Below, one piece after another: positions 43,884 to 52,855 of a stretch of DNA of 64,000 nt (positions are counted from its first letter, which is position 1; the number at the start of each line of letters is the position of its first letter). The translations under genes and the position numbers were made by a program. The notes beneath the pieces are model-generated. The model worked only from the letters and a program-made list of their open reading frames with translations, was not told the origin of the DNA and searched no databases. This DNA comes from JAJCYK01 sp965212195 (GTDB lineage: Bacteria; Bacteroidota; Bacteroidia; Cytophagales; Cyclobacteriaceae): assembly GCA_965212195.1 (NCBI GenBank), contig CBDBUW010000010.1, positions 1 through 64,000 on the forward strand. Direction: 5' to 3'.

Positions 43884-44098
43884 AAACGCAATTAATGAAG
43901 GACAATGAAAAAATAAAAATGATCAAAGCATCCATCTTATTTTTGCTGTTTACCTGATTTGTGAAAAAATGCTTTTGTGTAGGAGTTTATGGAATTTGTG
44001 AATTTGATTTCGTCTCTCGCAACAAATTTACTGCCAAAATGCAGCAGCTCTCATAGTGCCTGGTGCGAATAAAACAATAAGACAACCTTATAGATGTT

Positions 44099-44488
44099 TT
44101 ATTTAGGCTCGATGAGATCCCATAAATTGCCATAAAGATCCTCAAATACCGCCACCGTCCCGTATTCCTCATCTTTAGGTTGTCGAACGAAATTCACTCC
44201 TCGGTTTTGTAGTTTGTTATAGTCCCTCTGAAAGTCGTCGGTATAAAGAAATAAAAACACCCTGCCGCCGGTTTGGTTGCCTACCGATTTCAACTGCTCT
44301 TGGTTGGCGGCTTTGGCTAAAAGCAGAGCGGTTTCCGTGGCACCCGGAGGTTTTACGACCACCCACCGTTTGGCTTCTGTCAGAACGGTATCTTCCACTA
44401 ATTGAAAGTCGAGCTTTTGGGTATAGAATTTTATGGCCTCATCGTAGTCCCTCACTACTAGTGCCACACGGGAAATATATTGATTCAT
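44099..44488 (-). CDS. VOC family protein (glyoxalase-like)
   Basis: A 129-residue VOC protein: RVALVVRDYDEAIKFYTQKL at the start, LDFQLVEDT, LFLYTDDFQRDYNKL in the middle and the closing FEDLYGNLWDLIE with the metal-binding Glu. Follows the APC permease by 20 bp on the same strand, so it may be co-transcribed, though no link in function is evident. Confidence 0.9.
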   Translation of the reverse strand: MNQYISRVALVVRDYDEAIKFYTQKLDFQLVEDTVLTEAKRWVVVKPPGATETALLLAKAANQEQLKSVGNQTGGRVFLFLYTDDFQRDYNKLQNRGVNFVRQPKDEEYGTVAVFEDLYGNLWDLIEPK

Positions 44489-44508
44489 ATGGTCTGCAGG
44501 TTATTTGG

Positions 44509-45723
44509 TTACGTTAGTATGTAGCTGGCCAAAAAGGTCAACGACAGAAAAAATCCGATCACGGGAATGGCCATGGGGTAGCTTATCTGTTGGGACCCTT
44601 CAGGGTGTTTTATTTTTATTACCCAAAGAGACAAATTGACTAAAGTGAAAACGGAAATTAAAACGAAATCTGTGTACTCGGCCAGCTCTTTAATCCTAAA
44701 ATTGACCGCAACAAAATAAGTTGACAAGGCCACCAATAAAGTAGCAGCAATAGGAGTTTGAGTGATGGAATTAATCCTACTTAAAAACTTGGGCATCATT
44801 TGTTTTTTACCCATGCCGTAAAGGATACGGCTCCCCATTATGAACTGTACGGCAGCACCATTTACACTTGCTACTAAACCCACTAAGGTTATCGCGGAAG
44901 CAAATTTGGTACTTTTACTTTTTATGGCATCGGCCAGGGGAGCCTCACTTTGTATCAACGCTTCAATGGGCATTGCTGAAACTGTAATCAAACTAACAAG
45001 GAGGTATATTAAAGTCAGCACTACCAATGAAATGATAATTGCAATGGGTATATTTTGCCGAGGGTTAACAGTTTCTTCAGCTTCATTAACCAAATCCTCA
45101 AAACCAATAAAAGCAAAGAAAGCGATAAATGCACCTCCAAGAATACCCTTCCAGTGTTTAAAAGCAGAAAATGAAAATATTTCAGTGACAGGTTGAGGAT
45201 TGTCAAATAGAGAATCTCCCCCTATGAAAATGAATAGTAGAATTCCCGCTAACTCCACCAAGGTAATGATCATGATTAACCAGGCACTCTGTACAATCCC
45301 CCAGATCACAAAGCCGCAAAGAACCACAGTAAGCACTAAGATCGTCCAGATTTTGGGTACCACTACGAACTCGTTAAGGTATCCGACAAATCCGTTGAAG
45401 ACCGTAGCTGTTGACAATATAGAGGAAAGCACAATAGCCAAACCCACTACCGTAGACAACCTCTTTAATGAAAAAGCGTTCTGAACATAGGTAACCGCAC
45501 CTGCAGCCTCTGGATATCGCGATGATAGCTCTGCATAAGAAAGTCCAGAGAAGATTGCAATGACAGCCGAGACCATAAAGGCCAAAGGGGCATAAATACC
45601 GGCTTCTTCCGCAACTTTCCCTACCAGCACATAGATACCGGATCCTAAAATGGTACCAATCCCATAGAAGATTATCATGGGCAAGGTAAGGGCGCGTTTC
45701 AATCTGGTGGAGTTATTGCTCAC
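44509..45723 (-). CDS. APC family amino acid permease
   Basis: A 404-residue protein with about 11-12 transmembrane helices, including the helix-1 motif GIGTILGSGIYVLVGK typical of amino acid-polyamine-organocation transporters. Start codon is GTG (45723). It lacks the final helices of some family members, but is within the normal range. Substrate probably an amino acid; not determined. Divergent from the cyclohydrolase-like gene across about 200 bp that carry an inverted repeat. Confidence 0.9.
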   Translation of the reverse strand: MSNNSTRLKRALTLPMIIFYGIGTILGSGIYVLVGKVAEEAGIYAPLAFMVSAVIAIFSGLSYAELSSRYPEAAGAVTYVQNAFSLKRLSTVVGLAIVLSSILSTATVFNGFVGYLNEFVVVPKIWTILVLTVVLCGFVIWGIVQSAWLIMIITLVELAGILLFIFIGGDSLFDNPQPVTEIFSFSAFKHWKGILGGAFIAFFAFIGFEDLVNEAEETVNPRQNIPIAIIISLVVLTLIYLLVSLITVSAMPIEALIQSEAPLADAIKSKSTKFASAITLVGLVASVNGAAVQFIMGSRILYGMGKKQMMPKFLSRINSITQTPIAATLLVALSTYFVAVNFRIKELAEYTDFVLISVFTLVNLSLWVIKIKHPEGSQQISYPMAIPVIGFFLSLTFLASYILT

Positions 45724-45804
45724 AGTCCTGCTGGTTTAAGGCGTAGATTTTCACGATGAATTGTTAATTTACTTTTATTCCGCATACTCCACAAAGAGGT
45801 GATG

Positions 45805-45831
45805 AACCATTTCTACCATCAACAAATGGTT
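45805..45831. promoter_or_regulatory. AACCATTT / AAATGGTT inverted repeat
   Basis: 8-bp perfect arms at 45805-45812 and 45824-45831 with an 11-bp spacer, in the divergent region between the APC permease and the GTP cyclohydrolase-like gene. Candidate operator or hairpin. Separately, GGAGG at 45882-45886 can pair with TCCTCC at 45902-45907 just before the ATG. Confidence 0.35.
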
Positions 45832-45923
45832 TTAGTAAATCACATTAGCTATCTTCATGTGCCACCTAAAAATCTGTAACCGGAGGAAAGTTGAATTGGA
45901 AATCCTCCAAAAGGCTGAATTAT

Positions 45924-46442
45924 ATGATTGTTAAACTGGCTGAAAGCAACCTCAAAACCAGGTTTGGAAATTACCAAGAATTCCTTTACTACGATGGACA
46001 CAAGGAGAGTATTGCCTTAACCATGGGGGAAATCAAAGGTGTACAGGATGTGCTGTGCCGTATTCACAGCGCATGTTTATATGGACACGTGTTTAACAGT
46101 ATCGAATGCGATTGCCGGGAGCAAATGGAAATATCCCAGCAGCTAATTCAGGAAGCCGGAAAAGGTATTGTGATTTGGCTGGATCAGGAAGGTAAAGGTA
46201 ATGGGCATTATGCCCTGATGAAAAGTGTGCCTTTTAAAAGATCCGGAATACCGCAAGCCCAAGCCTATGAGGCCGCTGGCTTTCAACAGGATGCCCGAAA
46301 TTTCAAGCAAGCCGCTGAAATTCTTGCGGACTTGGAAGTTGGTTCGATTCGCCTATTAACGGATAATGCTAAGAAAGTCGAGACCTTAACCCAACAGGGG
46401 ATTCAGGTAACCGGAATTCGTGAATTAAAAACCAAGGCCTGA
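45924..46442 (+). CDS. GTP cyclohydrolase II-like protein, divergent
   Basis: About 172 residues homologous to RibA. The zinc site is intact: Cys in HSACLYGH, and both in ECDCREQ (compare SECLTGD and RCDCG). The catalytic helix region is changed: canonical RQEGRxIG reads DQEGKGNG, the preceding Tyr is Trp, and the Asp-rich D-x-x-TVEAN segment is replaced by RSGIPQAQAYEAAGF. LLTDNAKK matches LLTNNPKK. The canonical C-terminus (YLxTKxxKMGH) is absent. ATG 45924 fits the family start, although GGAGG followed by TTG at 45891 is an alternative. Catalysis may be altered. Riboflavin synthesis by this copy is doubtful. Confidence 0.75.
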   Translation: MIVKLAESNLKTRFGNYQEFLYYDGHKESIALTMGEIKGVQDVLCRIHSACLYGHVFNSIECDCREQMEISQQLIQEAGKGIVIWLDQEGKGNGHYALMKSVPFKRSGIPQAQAYEAAGFQQDARNFKQAAEILADLEVGSIRLLTDNAKKVETLTQQGIQVTGIRELKTKA

Positions 46443-46473
46443 ATGGTAGTGTCATAATTGAAAAAATGTAACC

Positions 46474-47109
46474 ATGATCAATTTCTTCCTCCGCGCCAAA
46501 CACTGGCTGATATTTATCTTAACCTCCGGAATTCCCGTAATCATTCAGATTATTATTTTCTATAAAGTATTCGGACAGATTATGGGCAGCATTCATTCCG
46601 AACCTGACCCGGACGAAGTGCTCGAGATTTTCAATTTTATGAAATTTTTTCCCATCATCATAATTATCGGTTCAGCGGGGTTCTTTTTGTGGATGTGGTC
46701 TCTAGGTATAGGTCTACAAAAAAAGATTCCCCAAACGCTGCGGCTAACTACAGGGTGGTTTAAGTTGGCCATGCTGCTGCCCGTTGTTTATATCTTCTTG
46801 CTTTCAATATTTATCAGCAGCATGTTCGGTAGTTTTAACATGGAGACTGCAGGGGAGTTTCCTTTTGATCCCACCTATCTGATATTAATTATTCCTATGC
46901 ATTTCCTGACTTTTATTTGCATGTTTTATGCCATGTACTTTTGTGCCAAGTCCTTCAGGACCGCCGAATTGCTTAAGGAAGTAAAGGTTTCGGAATTTGG
47001 GGTGGAGTTCGTACTCATATGGTTCTACATTATTGGAGTGTGGTTCATTCAGCCTAGGATTAATGCAATAATGGAACGATCCGTAGAATCGTCAACTGAT
47101 TCATCCTGA
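46474..47109 (+). CDS. Membrane protein of unknown function (4 TM)
   Basis: A 211-residue protein with four predicted membrane helices (about 12-34, 54-74, 90-112 and 133-155) plus a fifth hydrophobic segment near 175-193. No family recognised. It starts 31 bp after the cyclohydrolase-like gene and ends 6 bp before the DUF2459 gene, so a shared transcript is plausible. Confidence 0.7.
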   Translation: MINFFLRAKHWLIFILTSGIPVIIQIIIFYKVFGQIMGSIHSEPDPDEVLEIFNFMKFFPIIIIIGSAGFFLWMWSLGIGLQKKIPQTLRLTTGWFKLAMLLPVVYIFLLSIFISSMFGSFNMETAGEFPFDPTYLILIIPMHFLTFICMFYAMYFCAKSFRTAELLKEVKVSEFGVEFVLIWFYIIGVWFIQPRINAIMERSVESSTDSS

Positions 47110-47115
47110 TTAGGC

Positions 47116-47787
47116 ATGTTAGCAAGCGTGCTGTTGGTAGCAAAGTTATTTAGATATCTGAAATGGATGGGAGCGGCTATACTGTCCTTGTTAGCCCTCT
47201 ATCTAATTATTGCAGTGGTGCTTTCCCTGCTTGGTACCTCACCCGAACCCGTAGAATGTACCGATAAAAAGTCCCTCTACATAGCAAGCAATGGCCTGCA
47301 CTTGGATTTTATTTTGGAAAGGAAGCACTTCACTGAACAGTGGAACCGGGAAATATATCTAGCAGATCAAGCAGAGTACCTTGGCTTCGGTTGGGGAGAT
47401 AAAGAATTCTACATGAACACACCAACCTGGAAGGATCTTTCATTTATGGGGGCTATTAGGGCAACGTTCGTAAAAACCGACGCTGCATTGCACCTTACTG
47501 CTTATCAATTCTATCAAGAACACTGGGTTGAGCTCACATTGTGTGAAAGTCAATTCACCACTATTCTAAACCACATTCATCAAACCTTCAAAACAACCGG
47601 TGAAAGTTATCAGCTGATACCCAGCACCGGTTACGGTCCTAATGATTGCTTCTTTGAAGCCCATGGGAATTACAACTTTATACACACCTGCAATCAATGG
47701 GTAAATGTAGGCTTGAAAAAGGCACAGGTACCCACTTCGATATGGTCGCCATTTGACCGGGGTATTTTACATCACTTACGGAAATAG
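47116..47787 (+). CDS. DUF2459 / TIGR02117 family protein
   Basis: A 223-residue protein: an N-terminal anchor (residues 15-40), then the DUF2459 pattern SNGLHLDFIL, YLGFGWGDKEFYMNTPTW, TCNQWVNVGLKKA and a C-terminal WSPFDRGI. The family has no proven activity. His and Cys residues (GLHLD, TCNQW) are conserved-looking and hint at a papain-like site, but that is inference. Six bases after the membrane-protein gene. Confidence 0.85.
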   Translation: MLASVLLVAKLFRYLKWMGAAILSLLALYLIIAVVLSLLGTSPEPVECTDKKSLYIASNGLHLDFILERKHFTEQWNREIYLADQAEYLGFGWGDKEFYMNTPTWKDLSFMGAIRATFVKTDAALHLTAYQFYQEHWVELTLCESQFTTILNHIHQTFKTTGESYQLIPSTGYGPNDCFFEAHGNYNFIHTCNQWVNVGLKKAQVPTSIWSPFDRGILHHLRK

Positions 47788-47853
47788 CATGCAAGTGTCC
47801 ACTTGTTCATTTGACAGCAAACCTGTATTATTACGCTCCAAAATATAGACAAC

Positions 47854-50040
47854 ATGAAATTTATGAACAAGGTATCGATCCCATTGTGCCTGGTCATCCT
47901 AGCTATGGCTTGCCAAACCCAAGAAAACAACTCTATGAACAACAAAACGTTGCCTCCCGCTCCCGTGGCTCAAAAACAGGATTGTGTGCTCACGCAACAC
48001 GATCACACCCGTGTTGATCCATATTTTTGGATGAGATTGACCGATGAGCAGAAAAATGCAGAAGCTCCCGACGCCCAAACGCAACGAGTTCTGGGATACC
48101 TCACCAATGAAAACGAGTACACGGAAAGCGTTCTTGGACACACCAATGAATTTCAATCGCAGCTTTACGACGAGATCGTGGGACGTATTAAGCAGGACGA
48201 CGAATCGGTTCCCTATTTGGACAACGGCTATTGGTACTACACCCGATATGAAGAGGGTAAAGAATACCCCATTCACTGTCGTAAACAAGAGTCTTTAGAA
48301 GCAGAAGAAGAGATCATGTTGAACGTAAATGATTTAGCTGAAGATCATAGCTATTACGCTGCTTCAGGACTTCGAGTGAGCCCAGACAATAAGATTCTGG
48401 CCTTCGGCGAAGACACCCTGAGCCGGAGAATATACACCTTGAGATTTAAGGACCTGGAAACAGGCGAATATCTGGACGATCGAATTGAAAACGCCAACCC
48501 GGGAGGCGCCTGGGCCAATGACAATCAGACGTTTTTCTACACCAGTAAAAACAAAGTATCCCTACTATCGGAGAAGATCTTCAGGCATCGGCTGGGAGAA
48601 CAAGCTCAAAACGACGAGTTGGTGTATCATGAGAAAGATCCTTCGTATTACATCGGGGTGTATCGTTCCAAATCCGGTGAATTCTTGATCATCTACAATT
48701 CCAGTACCTTGGTTTCGGATTATCATATACTTAGTTCTGATGATCCCAGCGGTGATTTTCAACAATTTTCTAGCCGCGATGAGGAGCATGAATACAGTAT
48801 TGATCACATCGATGACAAGTTCTATATCATCACCAACCTAGATGCCAAGAACTTTAGGCTAATGGAAACACCTGATAATGCTACCCACAAGGACCATTGG
48901 AAAGAGGTGATTCCGCATCGCGAAGATGTCCTTCTGGAGGGAATGGAACTCTTCAATGATTACTTGGTTTTGGATGAGCGAAAAGGAGGACTTACCCAAT
49001 TGAGAATTATGGATCAAGCTTCTGGTGAGGAGCATTATCTGGATTTTGGGGAGCCAGCATATACCGCGTACATATCTACCAATGATGTACTCGATACAGA
49101 TGAATTGCGCTTCGGATATACCTCTATGACCACTCCCAACTCCACCTTCGACTATAATATGAAGACCAGGGAGAAGATCCTAAAGAAGCAGCAAGAAGTG
49201 GTTGGCGGGCATAACCCTGAAGAATACATAACAGAACGGGTATGGGCTACCGCCCGTGATGGCGCTAAGGTGCCCATTTCCATAGTCTACAAAAAGGGCT
49301 TTGTCAAAGATGGCAGTGGTCCTCTTTTACAATATGCTTATGGCTCTTATGGCAGCACTGTAGATGCTTACTTCGTGTCTCATCGACTGAGCTTACTGGA
49401 CCGGGGATTCGCCATAGCCATTGCCCACATAAGAGGAGGATCGATGATGGGCAGACAATGGTATGATGACGGCAAGATGTTTAAGAAAAAAAATACCTTC
49501 CAGGATTTTGTGGACTGCTCCAAATTCTTGATCGAAGAACAATACACCTCTCCCGAACATCTGTATGCACAAGGTGGTAGTGCCGGTGGACTGCTAATGG
49601 GCGCTATTGTAAATATGAATCCTGAACTATACAACTTGGTGATAGCCGCCGTACCCTTCGTAGATGTGGTGTCCACAATGTCAGACCCCAGTATCCCTCT
49701 GACCAGTAATGAATGGGACGAATGGGGAGATCCCCGGGAAAAGGACTCTTACGAATATATGTTGTCCTATTCACCCTATGACAATGTAGAGGAGAAAGAC
49801 TATCCCAATTTATTAGTAACTACCGGCTTGTTTGATTCACAGGTGCAGTACTGGGAACCCGCCAAATGGGTGGCCAAGATTAGGGATAAAAAGACCGATG
49901 ACAATATACTGGTTTTAAAAACCAATATGACAGCAGGCCATGGAGGCGCTTCCGGACGCTTTGAGCGCTATAAGATAACTGCTTTGCAATATGCCATGAT
50001 GCTTGACATGGAAGGCTTCATGGAGGAGTTTAGAGATTAG
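47854..50040 (+). CDS. Secreted S9A prolyl oligopeptidase, oligopeptidase B-like
   Basis: A 728-residue serine peptidase. The N-terminus carries a lipoprotein-type leader (LAMACQ). A seven-bladed propeller (about 45-440) caps the catalytic domain. Counting from ATG 47854, the triad is Ser576 (GGSAGGLL), Asp661 (LFDSQVQYWEP) and His696 (AGHGGASG). The AGHGGxSGR context and GSYG/HIRGG features match oligopeptidase B, which cleaves after Arg/Lys in short peptides. Unlike the cytosolic E. coli enzyme, this one appears to be exported. Monocistronic. Confidence 0.95.
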   Translation: MKFMNKVSIPLCLVILAMACQTQENNSMNNKTLPPAPVAQKQDCVLTQHDHTRVDPYFWMRLTDEQKNAEAPDAQTQRVLGYLTNENEYTESVLGHTNEFQSQLYDEIVGRIKQDDESVPYLDNGYWYYTRYEEGKEYPIHCRKQESLEAEEEIMLNVNDLAEDHSYYAASGLRVSPDNKILAFGEDTLSRRIYTLRFKDLETGEYLDDRIENANPGGAWANDNQTFFYTSKNKVSLLSEKIFRHRLGEQAQNDELVYHEKDPSYYIGVYRSKSGEFLIIYNSSTLVSDYHILSSDDPSGDFQQFSSRDEEHEYSIDHIDDKFYIITNLDAKNFRLMETPDNATHKDHWKEVIPHREDVLLEGMELFNDYLVLDERKGGLTQLRIMDQASGEEHYLDFGEPAYTAYISTNDVLDTDELRFGYTSMTTPNSTFDYNMKTREKILKKQQEVVGGHNPEEYITERVWATARDGAKVPISIVYKKGFVKDGSGPLLQYAYGSYGSTVDAYFVSHRLSLLDRGFAIAIAHIRGGSMMGRQWYDDGKMFKKKNTFQDFVDCSKFLIEEQYTSPEHLYAQGGSAGGLLMGAIVNMNPELYNLVIAAVPFVDVVSTMSDPSIPLTSNEWDEWGDPREKDSYEYMLSYSPYDNVEEKDYPNLLVTTGLFDSQVQYWEPAKWVAKIRDKKTDDNILVLKTNMTAGHGGASGRFERYKITALQYAMMLDMEGFMEEFRD

Positions 50041-50088
50041 AGTCAATATACTGATGATCCAAAGCGGGTCAGCTTAATTAGCTTACCA

Positions 50089-50688
50089 TTACAGGTCTAC
50101 AAGCATGCCCCGAGGACCAGCATTGATCACTGTAGTCCCGTCTACTTCATATTGCTGGCCGCAGGATTCGTGAATATGACCGCATACCAATAGCCGTGGG
50201 GCTTTGGTTTGCATGGTTTCCAGAACAGCTGTGGATCCCAAATGCTGACCATCAGACGAAATGTCCAACACCCCAAACGGAGGAGAATGAGATACCAGGA
50301 TGCCTCCCGGAGGACAATCTTTCAATAATTCCTGGGCCTGGGATTCACTGAAGTCATAGCTCCATGAACCAAAGGGAGTTACCGGGATTCCCCCACCAAT
50401 TCCGTAAAAGGACCAACCGACTAATCTGCGGGCAGATCCATGAAGCACTATGGCCTCCCGCCAGATACTGCAGGCCGACACTAACTCTTCATAACTTTCG
50501 GCGTTTCCCGGTACCAGAACGGCAGGTTTTTTAATGCTGCTCAGCCAAGATATGGTCTTAACTATACCCTGCCTTAGAGAGCCAAAATCTCCGGCTCCAA
50601 CCACCACATCTGCTTGCTCCGATAAAGCCACCAATTGGTCGCAATAGCGTCTGTTCACATGAACATCACTGAATAGCAAGAACTTCAT
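50089..50688 (-). CDS. Metallophosphoesterase (calcineurin-like)
   Basis: A 199-residue enzyme with the phosphoesterase metal motifs in order: FSDVHVN (DxH), VVGAGDFGS (GDxx), VPGNAES (GN-H/E), VSHSPPFG and CGHIHES (GHxH). It has no leader, so it is cytosolic. The GNAES motif lacks the usual His of GNHE. Two bases separate its start from the stop of the intradiol-dioxygenase-like gene, so they are co-transcribed. Substrate unknown. Confidence 0.92.
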   Translation of the reverse strand: MKFLLFSDVHVNRRYCDQLVALSEQADVVVGAGDFGSLRQGIVKTISWLSSIKKPAVLVPGNAESYEELVSACSIWREAIVLHGSARRLVGWSFYGIGGGIPVTPFGSWSYDFSESQAQELLKDCPPGGILVSHSPPFGVLDISSDGQHLGSTAVLETMQTKAPRLLVCGHIHESCGQQYEVDGTTVINAGPRGMLVDL

Positions 50689-50690
50689 AC

Positions 50691-51323
50691 TTAGTAGTTG
50701 GGAATATTCAATCCCAAAATAAGGTCCCTTTCAATCAACTGGAGTCCGTTAAGATCTTGGGTTTTCATTATACCTGATCCTCCTTTGTTAGAGAAACGCT
50801 TTCGTTGAGCGGATGTCAGCAGCGGGTCATCATCAAACGTATAATCATCTAAATAATAAGGTATTGTATCCGATTCTTTAACAATCACATGTATATGAGC
50901 TGGGGCTGACCTTTGGGGGTAGGCACCAGGGCGAAATGTATAGAACTCATATTTTCCATCTACCCCGGTCTTGATCCACCCACGTAGGTAACCGTGTCTT
51001 CTCCCCCATCCCTTGGCTGATGAACCTTTTGGATAAACTCCCTGAGCATTGGTATGATAGATGTAAACGATCACATTGGGGGCAGGAGTAATTCCATCTG
51101 GCTTCAGCACGCGGCCAGATAGTTTGAGTTGGACGCTATTTTTATGGAACTCCGGAAGGGTATCGCGAAACGACAGTTGCCGGTTATCATATTCCAACAG
51201 AGCTTCACATCCTTCACAAGGCCCTCCTACTTTTCGCAGAGCAGTTTCACCCTCATTTTGGGCAGAACAGCTATACACGGAAACCGTCAATAAGGCAATA
51301 AACATGATCTTAGCTTTTGACAT
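50691..51323 (-). CDS. Intradiol ring-cleavage dioxygenase-like lipoprotein
   Basis: A 210-residue protein with a type II leader (VYSCSAQ, Cys19). The body has the intradiol dioxygenase pattern: VIVYIYHTNAQGVYP (first Tyr ligand), GWIKTGVDGKYEFYTFRPGAYPQR (second Tyr and Arg) and SAPAHIHV (His-x-His). All four iron ligands (Tyr, Tyr, His, His) appear present. Family members with lipoprotein leaders are known in Bacteroidota, with unproven substrates, possibly cell-surface catechols. Operon partner of the phosphoesterase. Confidence 0.9.
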   Translation of the reverse strand: MSKAKIMFIALLTVSVYSCSAQNEGETALRKVGGPCEGCEALLEYDNRQLSFRDTLPEFHKNSVQLKLSGRVLKPDGITPAPNVIVYIYHTNAQGVYPKGSSAKGWGRRHGYLRGWIKTGVDGKYEFYTFRPGAYPQRSAPAHIHVIVKESDTIPYYLDDYTFDDDPLLTSAQRKRFSNKGGSGIMKTQDLNGLQLIERDLILGLNIPNY

Positions 51324-51419
51324 AGCTTTTTAATAATTAACGTAGGAAGCCTAGTTTCGGATACACGTTATGTTAAGGCGTATAACCAACAGATTGACCA
51401 GCTATTCACAGGTTTTGAT

Positions 51420-51427
51420 TAAATTTG
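51420..51427 (+). promoter_or_regulatory. Candidate -7 box TAAATTTG for the CDF gene
   Basis: Exact TAnnTTTG match 16 bp before the CDF start codon, implying a very short leader. No -33 TTTG at the usual spacing (closest ATTG at 51393). Confidence 0.4.
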
Positions 51428-51443
51428 GACAACCTATCGCATC

Positions 51444-52358
51444 ATGGGGCATAACCACCATCACCAACAGTCAGGCAAAAACCTTAAGGTGGCCTTCTTC
51501 TTGAACCTCTCTTTTACTATTCTGGAGTTCTTGGGAGGCCTTTACGTGAATAGTATTGCCATAATATCTGATGCGGTACATGATCTTGGTGATTCTTTGT
51601 CATTAGGTACCAGTTGGTATCTTGAGCGCAAGTCCAAGCAAGGTGCCAACCGTAATTTCTCATTTGGTTATTCCCGATTTTCCCTTTTAGGAGCGCTTAT
51701 TAACAGCCTGGTATTGATCGTAGGATCCGTCTATGTGATTTCAGAAGCCATTAACCGCTTCAAACAGCCGGAAGCCTCCAATGCGGAGGGCATGGTCATC
51801 TTTGCCTTGATTGGAATTGCAGTAAACGGCTATGCCGCCTGGAAACTCAGTTCGGGCAAATCAATGAACGAAAGGGTGGTCTCCTGGCATCTCCTTGAAG
51901 ATGTTTTAGGGTGGTTTGCCGTACTGGTAGTAGCCATAATTTTGAAATTTAAAAACAACCTATACCTTGATCCGGCCCTGTCTTTGGCCATCACAGCCTA
52001 CATTCTATGGAACGTGGTGAAACGATTAAAGGAAACTTTGTTCATATTTCTGCAGGGAGTGCCTCCTGAAATGGACCTCCGTGAAATCGAGTACAAGCTG
52101 CTGAAAATCCCCAGTGTACAATCTTTGCATCATACCCACCTATGGTCACTAGAAGGAGCTGATCATGTATTTACTACTCATATTAAATTAAAGAACATAG
52201 CCAGTTTCGATCAATTATTGGAGGTTAAAAAGCAAGTAAAAGCTACCCTACAGGGGTATCATTTTAAGCACTATACCATTGAAACAGAGCTTGACTCGGA
52301 GACTTGTCCCCTGCATCCCGAAGGAACAACTGCTATTACAGAATCTTCCTCCAATTAA
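51444..52358 (+). CDS. Cation diffusion facilitator (Zn/Co/Cd efflux)
   Basis: A 304-residue CDF transporter with a His-rich N-terminus (MGHNHHHQQ), six transmembrane helices and the metal-binding HDxxD motifs DAVHDLGDSL (helix 2) and WHLLEDVLGW (helix 5). The C-terminal cytosolic domain includes HHTHLWSLEGADH, which may bind zinc. Exports divalent cations in exchange for protons. Its stop overlaps the convergent lipoprotein gene by 4 bases. Confidence 0.95.
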   Translation: MGHNHHHQQSGKNLKVAFFLNLSFTILEFLGGLYVNSIAIISDAVHDLGDSLSLGTSWYLERKSKQGANRNFSFGYSRFSLLGALINSLVLIVGSVYVISEAINRFKQPEASNAEGMVIFALIGIAVNGYAAWKLSSGKSMNERVVSWHLLEDVLGWFAVLVVAIILKFKNNLYLDPALSLAITAYILWNVVKRLKETLFIFLQGVPPEMDLREIEYKLLKIPSVQSLHHTHLWSLEGADHVFTTHIKLKNIASFDQLLEVKKQVKATLQGYHFKHYTIETELDSETCPLHPEGTTAITESSSN

Positions 52359-52801
52359 GGCAAGGAATACACAAAGAGCTCATAATAAACCTCGTTACTG
52401 CTAATACAAAGCTTTTCTCTTATTTGTGCCTGAAATGAAGTTCCGATTGTCAACCCCGGAAGGGTCTGTCCTTCTGTTAATCGACGAGGGTTGAAACCGC
52501 AATGAAACTGTACATGAATGATCTCATCCTTTTGTAAGGGCTGACTTATCCCGGTACCGACAGCGATTACTTCTTCCACCCATACCCTGGCCAGTTGATT
52601 TAATGAACGGCCACATATTGGACTTTGCTCTGGCAGTATTTCCTTTAGGTTTCCCTTGATCTTGATAACACCCGGTCCATCCAAAGGAAACATGGATTTT
52701 CCAACTGCTATTTGTGGTGCCGAGTCTGGCTGGGACCTGGCCGTTTGGCAGCCAATTGACAGGATCAATATGACCAATATGTAAGGGCTGTGGATAATCA
52801 T
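52355..52801 (-). CDS. Hypothetical lipoprotein
   Basis: About 148 residues with a lipoprotein leader ending SIGCQTA (Cys in an I-G-C box). I take the ATG at 52801, because upstream in-frame codons to 52843 run through a terminator hairpin. The body has Cys residues (QSPICGRSLN, HCGFNPRRL) and ends with a short strand pair (NEVYYELFVYSLP). No family recognised. Convergent with the CDF gene. Confidence 0.6.
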   Translation of the reverse strand: MIIHSPYILVILILSIGCQTARSQPDSAPQIAVGKSMFPLDGPGVIKIKGNLKEILPEQSPICGRSLNQLARVWVEEVIAVGTGISQPLQKDEIIHVQFHCGFNPRRLTEGQTLPGLTIGTSFQAQIREKLCISSNEVYYELFVYSLP

Positions 52802-52811
52802 ATTAAAATAA

Positions 52812-52840
52812 AGAAGCTGCACCTTTGTGATGCAGCTTCT
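52812..52840 (-). terminator. Rho-independent-type terminator after the T9SS gene
   Basis: AGAAGCTGCA (52812-52821) and TGCAGCTTCT (52831-52840) form a perfect 10-bp stem with a 9-base loop. On the minus strand it is followed by TTATTTTAATA. It lies 16 bp downstream of the T9SS protein stop codon (52856), which ends its transcript. Confidence 0.8.
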
Positions 52841-52855
52841 CAAGTTAAATACAAT

